Origin: Desulfovibrionaceae bacterium
GTDB lineage: Bacteria; Desulfobacterota; Desulfovibrionia; Desulfovibrionales; Desulfovibrionaceae
Direction of reading: 5' to 3'
Length of the DNA: 56,696 nt
Assembly: GCA_009782775.1 (NCBI GenBank)
Contig: WRIL01000014.1
Span: forward strand, 1 to 56,696
Shown: one piece after another, positions 1 to 8,287 of the stretch
Layout of the letters: each line of letters starts with the position of its first letter
Position numbering within the stretch: the stretch's first letter is position 1
Position numbers and translations under genes: made by a program
The notes under the pieces: generated by a model
Told to the model about the DNA's origin: nothing
The model's database searches: none
The model's input: the letters and a program-made list of their open reading frames with translations, nothing else

Positions 1-29
1 GCCGCAAGCAGAATGAGAAGTTTTTTCAT
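1..29 (-). CDS. N-terminal fragment of an exported protein (signal peptide only)
   Basis: Only the first nine codons and part of a tenth lie in the window, reading M-K-K-L-L-I-L-L-A on the minus strand. A lysine pair followed by a leucine/isoleucine stretch is the n- and h-region of a Sec signal peptide or lipoprotein signal. An AGGAAGG Shine-Dalgarno sequence sits a few bases upstream of the start codon, which makes a real translation start likely. The mature protein is outside the window, so no function can be given. Confidence 0.6.
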
Positions 30-566
30 CGTCTTACCTTCCTTTTGGGTATGTTTGAAACAGGCGCCGCGCAGCGGATGCGCGAGCAGCGTCCGAGGGG
101 AAAGTTAAGCGATAAATTTATATTTGGCAAGCCCTTTGTGCGAATCTTTGCTCAAGAAGCGCAATTTTTTTTGGAATATTTTTGTTTTTTCAACATATCT
201 ATTTGATATAACAAGAAATATATTTTTGAAAATATTTTAGACAAATTGTTAATTCTCATATTTTTCGGGGCTATTGCCGTAATATTTTCAATTTGGGGGC
301 GCACTTGGTAAAAAGCTGAAATATAATATGAAATTTAACGGCACGTTTTGTCCGGCGCCGAAACTTTACGCCATTGGGCTCACGGGCCTTGATTTGATTA
401 TTGATAATTTATCTTACCAAAGGATCTGATATATGGCCGAAGGGCGGCGGCTCAATCGCGTAATTTCCGCAATCAGCACTTGTCAGGCCGCCGGGATCGC
501 ATTACAAGTCATCTTAACAAACCGTCAACCCCAGCCGGGCTGTTCGCCCGCTGCCAGGAGGATGCC
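30..566. other. AT-rich divergent intergenic region upstream of fba
   Basis: This 537-base stretch separates the leftward exported-protein gene from rightward fba. Positions about 110-430 are far more AT-rich than the coding DNA around them, as expected for a divergent promoter region. A consensus -10 hexamer TATAAT lies at 322-327 on the plus strand, but no good -35 is correctly spaced, so the fba promoter is not fixed. An inverted repeat ATATC-N5-GATAT at 195-209 could be an operator. I see no credible gene here. Confidence 0.4.
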
Positions 567-1490
567 ATGCCGCTTACCGGGCCCAAGGAAATGTTCGCCA
601 GGGCGTATAAGGAAGGTTACGCCGTCGGCGCTTTCAACGTCAACAACATGGAGATCGTCCAGGGTATTGTGGCCGCCGGGGCGGAAGAAAAGGCCCCAAT
701 CATCCTCCAGGTGTCCGCCGGGGCGCGCAAATACGCGGGGCAGGCCTATATCGTCAAATTGATCGAGGCCGCCTTGCAAGAGAGCGATCTGCCCATTGTC
801 CTGCACCTGGATCACGGGGGCGATTTCCAGATTTGCAAGGACTGTATTGACGGCGGTTTCACTTCGGTCATGTTTGACGGCTCCCATCTGCCTTACGAGG
901 AGAACATCGCCGTCACCAGGCAGGTGGTGGATTACGCCCATCCGCGCGGGGTCTGGGTGGAGGCCGAGCTGGGTCGTCTCGCCGGGGTTGAAGATGAGGT
1001 TTCCTCGGAAAAATCCATTTACACCGACCCGGAACAGGCCGCGGATTTCGTGAAGCGCAGCGGCTGCGACTCCTTGGCCGTGGCCATCGGCACCAGCCAC
1101 GGGGCTTACAAGTTCGCCGGCGAAGCCAAGTTGGATTTTGCCCGCCTGGAAAAGATCGGCAAGCTTCTGCCCGGCTTCCCCTTGGTGTTGCACGGCGCTT
1201 CCAGCGTTCCCCAGGATTTTGTGGAAATGGCCAATAAATACGGCGGCAAGGTCGGCGGGGCCAAGGGGGTGCCCGAGGATCTCTTGCGCAAGGCCGCGGG
1301 TATGGCCGTATGCAAGATCAATATTGACACGGATATCCGCCTGGCCATGACCGCCAATATCCGTAAATTTTTCGCGGAAAAGCCGGAGGAATTCGACCCG
1401 CGCTCCTACATGAAGCCGGCCCGCGACGCGGTCAAGAGCATGGTCGCGCACAAGATCCGCAATGTGCTTGGCTGTTCCGGAAAGGCCTGA
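567..1490 (+). CDS. fba: class II fructose-bisphosphate aldolase
   Basis: A 307-residue zinc-dependent aldolase that cleaves fructose-1,6-bisphosphate to dihydroxyacetone phosphate and glyceraldehyde-3-phosphate in cytosolic glycolysis and gluconeogenesis. The N-terminus shows the class II substrate-binding start (GAFNVNNME), followed by LHLDHGGD with the catalytic Asp and zinc His, the second metal region around VEAELGRLAG, and the C-terminal HGASSVP and KINIDTDIR segments that bind phosphate and the sodium/zinc site. The ATG at 567 was chosen because AGGAGG sits at 556-561 with a five-base spacer; the open frame upstream adds 29 unlike residues. It stands alone, followed by tRNA-Val. The length is normal for the family. 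Confidence 0.96.
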   Translation: MPLTGPKEMFARAYKEGYAVGAFNVNNMEIVQGIVAAGAEEKAPIILQVSAGARKYAGQAYIVKLIEAALQESDLPIVLHLDHGGDFQICKDCIDGGFTSVMFDGSHLPYEENIAVTRQVVDYAHPRGVWVEAELGRLAGVEDEVSSEKSIYTDPEQAADFVKRSGCDSLAVAIGTSHGAYKFAGEAKLDFARLEKIGKLLPGFPLVLHGASSVPQDFVEMANKYGGKVGGAKGVPEDLLRKAAGMAVCKINIDTDIRLAMTANIRKFFAEKPEEFDPRSYMKPARDAVKSMVAHKIRNVLGCSGKA

Positions 1491-1504
1491 GTGAAGGGTA
1501 TTGC

Positions 1505-1533
1505 TTGACTAGGCCGCGGTTCCGGGATAAAAA
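1505..1533 (+). promoter_or_regulatory. sigma-70 promoter for tRNA-Val
   Basis: TTGACT (1505-1510) and TAAAAA (1528-1533) are separated by exactly 17 bases. This would start transcription about 15-20 bases upstream of the tRNA. The same arrangement, a good -35 and 17-base spacing, precedes the two other tRNA genes in the window. Confidence 0.5.
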
Positions 1534-1556
1534 CCGCTTCCGCTTGAGAGTATCAC

Positions 1557-1631
1557 AGGCGCGTAGCTCAGGGGTAGAGCGCTTCCTTGACACGGAAGAG
1601 GTCAGCAGTTCGAGACTGCTCGTGCCTACCA
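1557..1631 (+). tRNA. tRNA-Val (anticodon GAC)
   Basis: A complete cloverleaf: acceptor stem 1557-1563 pairs with 1621-1627 (one G-T pair), D arm, anticodon stem CTTCC/GGAAG with loop 1587-1593 and anticodon GAC at 1589-1591, and T arm AGCAG/CTGCT with loop TTCGAGA. The discriminator base is A and the CCA end is encoded (1629-1631). It decodes GUC and GUU valine codons. Confidence 0.96.
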
Positions 1632-1678
1632 AAATAATTGGGTGATGTTTCGTTGATTACCTCCGGCTAAGGGGGTAC

Positions 1679-1729
1679 GGGGGGAATTATTCCCCCCGGC
1701 GGGGTTTGGGGCGGAGCCCCGCTTTTTTT
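1679..1729 (+). terminator. tandem hairpins ending in a T-tract, terminator or attenuator before thrS
   Basis: The first hairpin (1679-1697) pairs GGGGGGAA with TTCCCCCC around a three-base loop. The second pairs GCGGGG (1699-1704) with CCCCGC (1717-1722) and is followed at once by seven T residues (1723-1729), a standard Rho-independent terminator. The C-tract of hairpin one could instead pair with the G-tracts of hairpin two, giving an alternative fold. It terminates tRNA-Val transcription and, since no clear promoter lies between it and thrS, may also attenuate the translation operon. Confidence 0.65.
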
Positions 1730-1776
1730 GCGGATCCGGCGAAGTAGCCTGCGGGGGTAATGTGGAGCGCAAGGGC

Positions 1777-3561
1777 ATGTTGGAAGTGGAAGGCGTAGAG
1801 ATGGAGGCGGACAGTCCGGAGGGGCTGGCCGTGCTCCGGCATGGCGCGGCCCATGTGCTGGCCGCGGCCGCCCGCCATGTCTTCCCTGGGGTTAAGGTCA
1901 CCATCGGCCCGGCCATTGAGCACGGTTTTTATTACGATTTCGACTATACCCGCGCCTTTACCCCAGAGGATCTCCCGGCCCTGGAGGCGGAGATGCGCCA
2001 AATCATCGCCGCGGATCTCCCCTTTGAACGCCGGGAGGTGAGCCGGACGGAGGCGGCCGCCATCTTCCGGGAAGAGGGCGAACTCTACAAGCTGGAGCTT
2101 CTTGAGGCCATCGGGGAAGGGGAGAAGGTCAGTCTCTATGCCCTGGGGGACTTTGTGGATCTGTGCCGAGGGCCGCATCTTGCTTCCAGCGGGCGGATTT
2201 CCTCCTTCAGGCTTCTCTCCGTGGCCGGTTCTTACTGGCGGGGGGACGAAAAGAATGCCCGGCTGTCGCGCATCTACGCCACGGCCTTCTGGAAAGAGGC
2301 GGACCTGCGGAATCATCTTGAACGCCTGGAAGAAGCCAAAAAACGGGATCACCGCAAGCTGGGCAAAGAGCTCGGCCTCTTTGAATTTCACGAAGATACG
2401 GCTCCGGGCATGGTTTTCTGGCTGCCCAAAGGGATGCTGGCCCGCTCCATCCTGGAGGATTTTTTGAAGCGCGAGCACTTGCGCCGGGGCTACCAACTGG
2501 TGCAGGGACCGCAGATCCTCCGCCGGGAGGTCTGGGTAAAGTCCGGACATTACGATAATTACCGGGAAAACATGTATTTCACGGAGATCGAGGGTGACGG
2601 CCACGCCATCAAGCCCATGAACTGCGTGGGACATATGCTTATTTACGGAGCAAGCCAGCACAGTTACCGGGAGCTGCCCTTGCGTATGGCCGAGCTGGGC
2701 GTGGTGCACCGGCATGAAAAAAGCGGGGTGCTGCACGGTCTTTTGCGGGTACGCCAGTTCACCCAGGACGACGCGCATATTTTTTGCGCTCCGGAGCAGC
2801 TTGAAGACGAAATTCTGGGGGTGATCCGCTTCATCCGCGATCTCTTCGGGCTTTTCGGTTTTGAGTACACCCTGGCTGTGGGAACCAGGCCGGCCAAATC
2901 CATCGGTTCGGACCAGGCCTGGCAAGAGGCCACCGAGGCCCTGGTCAAGGCCCTGGAACGCGCCGGCATTCCCCTGCTCCTTAACGAAGGGGATGGGGCC
3001 TTTTACGGACCAAAGATCGACTGCCAGGTCACCGACAGTCTGGGGCGCAAGTGGCAGTGTTCCACGGTGCAGTGTGATTTTACCTTGCCGGAGCGTTTTG
3101 ATCTGGTGTATGTGGGCCGGGATGGGGAGCGCCGGCGTCCGGTCATGGTGCACCGGGCGATTTTGGGTTCCCTGGAACGCTTTATCGGCATCCTTATCGA
3201 GCATACCGGCGGCAAGCTTCCTACCTGGATGGCTCCGGTTCAGGCCAGGATTTTGAGCGTGGGCGGAGCGCACGAGGCCTATGTCCAGGAGAAGGCGGCG
3301 GAATTGACCAGCATGGGCTTCAGGGTGGAGAGCGACATCCGCAACGAAAAACTTGGCTACAAGGTGCGTCAGGCGCAGGTGGATAAGATTCCCTACATCC
3401 TGGTGGCCGGGGATAAAGAGGCGGCGGGCGCGGGATTGAGCGTGCGTCTGGGCGGGGGCGGGGATTTGGGTTTCAGATCCCTGGACGAGGCGGCGGCCAT
3501 TATCCGGGCCGATTGCGCGGAACCTTTCAGGAGAGGAGGCATGAGCTATAGTTTCTCTTAA
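1777..3561 (+). CDS. thrS: threonine-tRNA ligase lacking the TGS domain
   Basis: Charges tRNA-Thr with threonine. About 594 residues, against about 640 for the usual bacterial enzyme. After roughly ten residues the protein enters the SAD editing domain (RHGAAH with the HxxxH zinc pair, then DLCRGPH with the C and H partners). The class II catalytic core follows with MNCVGHM, motif 2 around HRHEKSG and LLRVRQF, motif 3 HRAILGSLERF, and the C-terminal anticodon-binding domain. The N-terminal TGS domain of about 60 residues is absent and cannot lie upstream because the tRNA terminator is there. The start is chosen at ATG 1777 with GGAG nine bases upstream; a GTG at 1762 is the alternative and changes nothing in domain content. 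First gene of the thrS-infC-rpmI-rplT-pheS-pheT run. Confidence 0.93.
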   Translation: MLEVEGVEMEADSPEGLAVLRHGAAHVLAAAARHVFPGVKVTIGPAIEHGFYYDFDYTRAFTPEDLPALEAEMRQIIAADLPFERREVSRTEAAAIFREEGELYKLELLEAIGEGEKVSLYALGDFVDLCRGPHLASSGRISSFRLLSVAGSYWRGDEKNARLSRIYATAFWKEADLRNHLERLEEAKKRDHRKLGKELGLFEFHEDTAPGMVFWLPKGMLARSILEDFLKREHLRRGYQLVQGPQILRREVWVKSGHYDNYRENMYFTEIEGDGHAIKPMNCVGHMLIYGASQHSYRELPLRMAELGVVHRHEKSGVLHGLLRVRQFTQDDAHIFCAPEQLEDEILGVIRFIRDLFGLFGFEYTLAVGTRPAKSIGSDQAWQEATEALVKALERAGIPLLLNEGDGAFYGPKIDCQVTDSLGRKWQCSTVQCDFTLPERFDLVYVGRDGERRRPVMVHRAILGSLERFIGILIEHTGGKLPTWMAPVQARILSVGGAHEAYVQEKAAELTSMGFRVESDIRNEKLGYKVRQAQVDKIPYILVAGDKEAAGAGLSVRLGGGGDLGFRSLDEAAAIIRADCAEPFRRGGMSYSFS

Positions 3562-4105
3562 CAATACCGTCAGACCCAGGCGCGAAGCGCCGCAGGATTC
3601 AGTGCGCCGCAATGAGCAGATCCGGGCTTATGAGGTGCGGGTTATTGGGGAAGGGGGCGATCAGGTGGGCATTATGCCCAAATCCGAGGCCGTGGCCTTG
3701 GCCCGCGAAGCCGGCCTGGACCTCGTGGAAGTGGCCCCCAACGCCGATCCCCCGGTCTGCCGGGTCATGGATTACGGCAAATTTCGTTACGAAGAACAGA
3801 AAAAAAAGCAGGAAGCCAAGAAGCGCCAGGTAGTGGTGCAGATTAAGGAAATCAAGCTGCGTCCCAAGACCGATGAGCACGATTACCAGACCAAGCTCGG
3901 GCATATCCGCCGCTTCATCGGGGGCGGAGATCGCTGCAAGGTGACCATTTTTTTCCGTGGCCGGGAGATAGTGCACAAGGATCGCGGCCAAATCATGCTG
4001 GACAGGGTCATTGAAGACACCAGAGACATAGCCAAGGTGGATCAGGAGGCCAGGGCCGAAGGGCGCACCTTGCACATGCTCCTCGCTCCCCTGCCCAAAA
4101 AGTAA
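3548..4105 (+). CDS. infC: translation initiation factor IF-3, probable AUA start codon
   Basis: IF-3 binds the 30S subunit, prevents premature 50S joining and checks initiator tRNA and start codon. The conserved N-domain RRNEQIRAYEVRVIG, linker and C-domain (IKLRPKTDEHDY, KVTIFFRGRE) are all present. In this frame TGA at 3542-3544 closes the reading frame upstream, and the only codon correctly placed behind the strong AGGAGG at 3534-3539 is ATA at 3548 (eight-base spacer). This gives 185 residues, close to the E. coli 180. The next conventional start, GTG 3602, lacks a good Shine-Dalgarno and would remove the basic N-terminal extension. Rare AUU/AUC/AUA starts on infC are a known autoregulatory device. 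The first codons overlap the end of thrS by 14 bases. Confidence 0.88.
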   Translation: MVSLNNTVRPRREAPQDSVRRNEQIRAYEVRVIGEGGDQVGIMPKSEAVALAREAGLDLVEVAPNADPPVCRVMDYGKFRYEEQKKKQEAKKRQVVVQIKEIKLRPKTDEHDYQTKLGHIRRFIGGGDRCKVTIFFRGREIVHKDRGQIMLDRVIEDTRDIAKVDQEARAEGRTLHMLLAPLPKK

Positions 4106-4186
4106 TTCTTGCCGGATTTATATTTTTTCGGCATAATTGATCCCTTTGACGCTTTAGGGAGCATTTTCAAAACTAAGGAGTGGATC

Positions 4187-4384
4187 ATGCCCAAGCTCAA
4201 GACCAGGCGGGGCGCGGCCAAGCGTTTTGCGCGCACCGGGTCCGGCAAAATCAAGCGCCGTCGGCAGAATTTGCGGCACATCCTGACCAAGAAGAACGCC
4301 AAGCGCAAGATGCGCCTGGGCCAGCCGGCTTTGGTGGATACGGCCAACCTGACCGCGGTCAAACGGATGTGCCCGTATATCTAA
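4187..4384 (+). CDS. rpmI: 50S ribosomal protein L35
   Basis: A 65-residue, strongly basic protein of the large subunit beginning [14 protein letters not shown], the standard L35 N-terminus, and containing the [10 protein letters not shown] and [10 protein letters not shown] basic segments. The start at 4187 is set by AAGGAG at 4175-4180 with a six-base spacer. The 81-base gap after infC contains a small hairpin (TGCCG 4110-4114 with CGGCA 4129-4133). In E. coli the L20 repressor acts on the rpmI leader; I cannot tell from sequence whether that operates here. Confidence 0.96.
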   Translation: MPKLKTRRGAAKRFARTGSGKIKRRRQNLRHILTKKNAKRKMRLGQPALVDTANLTAVKRMCPYI

Positions 4385-4396
4385 GGAGATTTTTCC

Positions 4397-4747
4397 ATGC
4401 GAGTTAAAAGAGGACTGGCGGCGCACAAACGCCATAAGAAATATCTGGATCGGGCCAAGGGCTTCCGTGGGGGCAGGAGTCTCCTGTACCGCACCGCCCG
4501 CGAGGCGGTGGAGCGGGCGCAGGCCTATGCCTTTCGTGACCGCAAGGTCCGCAAGCGGGAATTCCGCAAGCTTTGGATCCTGCGCATCAACGCCGGGGCG
4601 AGGCAGCATGGCCTTTCTTACAGCCGTTTCATGAACGGCCTGAAAAACGCGGGAATATTGCTGGATCGCCGGGTACTGGCGGATATGGCGGTGAACGCCA
4701 AGGAAGAATTCGCGCGTCTGGTGGAAACCGTCAAAGCCGGGAGCTAG
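4397..4747 (+). CDS. rplT: 50S ribosomal protein L20
   Basis: A 116-residue L20 with the expected N-terminus [15 protein letters not shown] and internal [19 protein letters not shown] and [14 protein letters not shown] segments. It is an early 50S assembly protein and, in other bacteria, the translational repressor of its own operon. It begins 12 bases after rpmI with AAGGAG at 4383-4388 overlapping the rpmI stop, so the two are almost certainly co-expressed. Confidence 0.97.
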   Translation: MRVKRGLAAHKRHKKYLDRAKGFRGGRSLLYRTAREAVERAQAYAFRDRKVRKREFRKLWILRINAGARQHGLSYSRFMNGLKNAGILLDRRVLADMAVNAKEEFARLVETVKAGS

Positions 4748-4792
4748 GACGGGCCGGGGCAAGACCCGCGGCCTGCCGACAAGGGACTTTTC

Positions 4793-5824
4793 ATGGGGCT
4801 GATCTCTGAATTGGAAAGCCTGGCCGGGGAGCTGGAAAGCGCCTTGGGTCAGGCTGTTTCGTTGCCGGAAGTGGAAGAGTTGCGTATTGCCTTCATGGGC
4901 CGCAAGGGCCGGCTGGCGGAACTCATGGCCTCCCTCCGGGAGGCTCCGGCCGAAGATCGACCGGCCATCGGGCAGAAGGCCAACGCCGTCAAGCTTGCCA
5001 TCTCCGGGATGCTCGAGGACAGGATCGCGGTCTTGCGGGCGCAAAGCGCCGGCCGGGAAGATTTTTTTGATCCCAGCCTGCCCGGCCGCCGTCCCCCCGC
5101 GGGGAGCTTGCACCCCATTACCCTGGTGCTGAATGAAATTTGTTCCATCTTTGAGGGGCTGGGCTATGAAGTGGTTTCCGGTCCGGAGGCGGAAACGGAC
5201 TTCCATAATTTCGCGGCCCTGAATTTCCCCGCGAACCATCCGGCGCGCGACATGCAGGACACGCTGTATATCGCGGACGAGGTTCTTTTGCGTACGCATA
5301 CTTCGCCCATGCAGGTGCGCTCCATGCTGGAGCGCAAAAAACCTCCACTGGCGGTGATCGCTCCGGGCAAGGTCTATCGCCGGGATTCGGATATCACTCA
5401 TTCCCCCATGTTTCACCAGGTTGAGGGACTCCTGGTGGGCAAGGACGTTTCCCTTGCGGATCTGCGCGGCACCCTGGCTTATCTGGTCCGCAAACTCTTC
5501 GGAGCGGAGGCGCGGGTGCGTTTTCGCCCCAGCTTCTTTCCCTTTACCGAACCCAGCGCGGAGGTGGACGTCACCTGCATCATTTGCCGGGGCGCCGGAG
5601 AGACGGCCGGCGAACCCTGCCGGGTGTGCAAGGGTAGCGGCTGGCTGGAGATTCTGGGCAGCGGCATGGTTGATCCCAATGTTTTCAAGGCCGTGGGCTT
5701 TGACGAGGATTGCGCCGGCTTTGCCTTCGGCATGGGGGTGGAGCGCATCGCCATGCTCAAGTACGGCATCGGGGACCTGCGCCTCTTTTTTGAGAACGAC
5801 ATGCGCCTGCTGGCCCAGTTTTAA
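4793..5824 (+). CDS. pheS: phenylalanine-tRNA ligase alpha subunit
   Basis: The catalytic subunit of the cytosolic alpha2-beta2 PheRS that charges tRNA-Phe. A helical N-terminal coiled coil (about 1-85) precedes the class II core with [10 protein letters not shown], the motif 2 region [19 protein letters not shown], and motif 3 [14 protein letters not shown] near the C-terminus. At 343 residues it is the family's usual length. A four-cysteine insertion (CIICRGAG, then CRVCKGSGW) resembles the zinc-ribbon-like segment seen in many bacterial PheS. AAGGGA six bases before ATG 4793 supports the start. It is followed by pheT after 17 bases. Confidence 0.97.
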   Translation: MGLISELESLAGELESALGQAVSLPEVEELRIAFMGRKGRLAELMASLREAPAEDRPAIGQKANAVKLAISGMLEDRIAVLRAQSAGREDFFDPSLPGRRPPAGSLHPITLVLNEICSIFEGLGYEVVSGPEAETDFHNFAALNFPANHPARDMQDTLYIADEVLLRTHTSPMQVRSMLERKKPPLAVIAPGKVYRRDSDITHSPMFHQVEGLLVGKDVSLADLRGTLAYLVRKLFGAEARVRFRPSFFPFTEPSAEVDVTCIICRGAGETAGEPCRVCKGSGWLEILGSGMVDPNVFKAVGFDEDCAGFAFGMGVERIAMLKYGIGDLRLFFENDMRLLAQF

Positions 5825-5841
5825 CCTGCGGGGAGCTGTTC

Positions 5842-8280
5842 ATGCTGCTTAGTCTGCAATGGTTGCGCGAATTTACGCCTTATGAGGGTACGGCGAAAGA
5901 TCTGGGCGAAAGGTTGACCATGCTTGGCCTGGAAGTGGAGGCCTTGAACCGTCCCTGCCTGGATATGGAGGAAACCCTGGTGGGGCTGGTGCGGGAATGC
6001 GTCCGCCACCCTGATTCCGACCATCTTTCCGTATGCAAGGTGGATGCGGGCGGCCCGGAGGCCCTGCAAATCGTCTGCGGCGCGCCTAATGTGGCGGTCG
6101 GGCAATATGTGGCGGTGGCCCCGGAAGGCTCATCCCTCCCCGGCGGGCTTAAGATCAAGAAGGCCAAGTTGCGCGGGGTTCTTTCACAGGGCATGATTTG
6201 TTCGGAGCGGGAACTGGGCCTGTCTGAAGATCACAGCGGCATCCTGGTTTTACAGGAAGCCATGCCTGGCCGGGCTTTCACCCCCGGCCGGAAGGCGGCG
6301 GAGGCTCTGGGGCTGGATCTGGAGGTGCTGGATATCGGGGTCACCCCCAACCGCCCGGATTGTCTTTCGGTCCTGGGTTTGGCCAGGGAAACGGCCCTGG
6401 CCTTCGATCTGCCCCTGAAAGTGCCGTCCCTGGAGCGGGATGGTCTCGAAGGCGGCGAGGGGTTTGGAGATTTCGCCCTGGAAGTGGAAAACGGAGAGAT
6501 TTCCCCCCTTTATCAGCTACGCCTCATCCGCCATCTGACGGCGGGGCCGTCCCCGGCCTGGATGCGCTGGCGTCTGCGGGCCGTGGGGCAGCGCCCCATT
6601 TCCAATCTGGTGGATGTGACCAACTATGTGATGCTGGAACTGGGCCAGCCGTTGCACAGCTTCGATTTTGACCGGCTGCGCGGCCGTCTGGTGCGGGTTG
6701 CCAGGGCCGCGCCTGGTGAGCGCCTGGTTACCCTGGACGGGCAGGAAAGAAAACTTTCACCTACGGATATCACCATCCGGGACGCGGAAGGCCCCATCGC
6801 CCTGGGCGGGGTGATGGGCGGGGCAAGCACGGCCATCGATGGAGATAGCCGGACTGTACTGCTGGAAGGGGCGATCTTCAACCCGGCCATAGTCCGCCGG
6901 ACTTCCAGGCGTCTGAACATCTTCAGCGACGCGGCCTACCGCTTTGAGCGCGGCGTGGATCAGCGGATGACCGCCTTTGCCCTGGAGCGGGCCGCTCTGC
7001 TCCTGGCCGGGCTGGGTGGAGGCAAGGCGGCCTCCGTGCCTCTGTCCCTGGAGCTTAAGCCCCTGGCCATCCCCAGGCTGCCCTTGCGCCGGGCCAGGGC
7101 GGCGGCGCTGATCGGGATTCCGCTGGAAGCGGAATTTTGCGTCTCCACCTTGCGCCGCTTGGGTTGCGCCGTTGAGGAGGAAAAGCGGAAGGAGGCGGAT
7201 TGGGTGGTGACTCCGCCCAGTTGGCGTCCGGATCTGGAACGGGAGGCGGATCTGATCGAAGAATTGGCCAGGGTCTACGGGGTAGACCGGGTGCCTGAAA
7301 GCATTCCGGCGGTCCCCCATACCCTGGATCAGGCAGGCCAGCCGGAATCCCGGCATAAATTTTTGGCCAGGGTCAAAGCCTGGGCCGCCGGAGCCGGGCT
7401 GAACGAGGCCGTCACCTTCAGCTTTGTGGGGCATCGGGAACTGGATTTTTTGGCCTTGCCCAGGCAGGGCCGGGTGGGCATAAAGAATCCCCTGAACGCG
7501 GATCTGGACGTGTTGCGCCCGGTTCTGGCTCCAGGGCTTTTGAACGCCTTGCGCCATAACCTGGCCCAACGGGCCGCGGGTCTGCGCTTTTTTGAGGTGG
7601 CCGCCGCTTTCAGCGAAGATCCGCAAAGTCCTTACGGCACGGGAGTGCGCGAAGAAGCGCGTCTGGGTTTCCTGTTGTACGGGGATCGTTATGCCGCCTC
7701 CTGGCCGCGTTCATCCGAAGATGCGGACTACCTGGACCTCAAGGGGCTGGTGGAGCAATTTTTTACCTGCCTGGGGCTGCCTGCCCCGGAATTTGTCCGG
7801 GAGGCCACGGGAGAGGGAGCCGCTTACCTGGACCCGGCGGTGAGCCTCCGGCTGAACCGTGAAGAACTGGGAAGCCTGGGGCGGCTCAGGCCTGATTTGG
7901 CCGGGTCTTTTTACGCCAAAAAAGAGGTCTGGCTGGCCGAGCTCCTGTTGGATAAAATCTTCGCGCTCTCTTCCAAGGTGAAGGCGTCCTTTGTTCCCTG
8001 GCCGGTTTATCCGCCGGTGCGCCGCGATTTGACGGTCATTGCGCCCGCGGATCTGGAAGCCGGAGCCATCCTGGCGGCTATTCACGCCGTCCGTCCGGAA
8101 TACCTGGAAGAGGCGCGGCTTTGGGATCTTTACCAGCCCGAAGGAAATACGCGGGAGAAGCACCTCACCTGGCGGCTGACCTTCAGGCATCCGGCCAGGA
8201 CCTTGCTGGACGCCGAAGTTGACGGAATCCGCGACAAGGTGGCTAAAACTCTTGTGGAAAAACTGGCGGTCAGGTTATAG
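5842..8280 (+). CDS. pheT: phenylalanine-tRNA ligase beta subunit
   Basis: The 812-residue beta subunit, which carries tRNA binding and editing of Tyr-tRNA-Phe. Domain order is standard: N-terminal tRNA-binding OB fold (about 40-150, with VCKVDAGGPEALQIVCGAPN), B3/B4 editing domain (about 210-400, with RPISNLVDVTNYVMLELGQP), B5 domain (about 405-475), the inactive synthetase core, and the C-terminal ferredoxin-like anticodon-binding domain (about 720-812, with PVRRDLTV). GGGGAG seven bases before the ATG supports the start. It closes the translation part of the run. Confidence 0.97.
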   Translation: MLLSLQWLREFTPYEGTAKDLGERLTMLGLEVEALNRPCLDMEETLVGLVRECVRHPDSDHLSVCKVDAGGPEALQIVCGAPNVAVGQYVAVAPEGSSLPGGLKIKKAKLRGVLSQGMICSERELGLSEDHSGILVLQEAMPGRAFTPGRKAAEALGLDLEVLDIGVTPNRPDCLSVLGLARETALAFDLPLKVPSLERDGLEGGEGFGDFALEVENGEISPLYQLRLIRHLTAGPSPAWMRWRLRAVGQRPISNLVDVTNYVMLELGQPLHSFDFDRLRGRLVRVARAAPGERLVTLDGQERKLSPTDITIRDAEGPIALGGVMGGASTAIDGDSRTVLLEGAIFNPAIVRRTSRRLNIFSDAAYRFERGVDQRMTAFALERAALLLAGLGGGKAASVPLSLELKPLAIPRLPLRRARAAALIGIPLEAEFCVSTLRRLGCAVEEEKRKEADWVVTPPSWRPDLEREADLIEELARVYGVDRVPESIPAVPHTLDQAGQPESRHKFLARVKAWAAGAGLNEAVTFSFVGHRELDFLALPRQGRVGIKNPLNADLDVLRPVLAPGLLNALRHNLAQRAAGLRFFEVAAAFSEDPQSPYGTGVREEARLGFLLYGDRYAASWPRSSEDADYLDLKGLVEQFFTCLGLPAPEFVREATGEGAAYLDPAVSLRLNREELGSLGRLRPDLAGSFYAKKEVWLAELLLDKIFALSSKVKASFVPWPVYPPVRRDLTVIAPADLEAGAILAAIHAVRPEYLEEARLWDLYQPEGNTREKHLTWRLTFRHPARTLLDAEVDGIRDKVAKTLVEKLAVRL

Positions 8281-8287
8281 TAAGTCC

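Noticed and set aside
433-762. 109-codon frame starting behind AAAGGA upstream of fba
   Set aside because: It runs about 200 bases into fba in another frame and its residues look like out-of-frame coding sequence. The upstream ribosome site is tempting, but a leader peptide cannot be supported.
1687-3612. 641-codon frame antisense to thrS
   Set aside because: Long antisense frames are common in GC-rich codon-biased DNA; the sequence is compositionally odd and matches no family, while thrS is certain.
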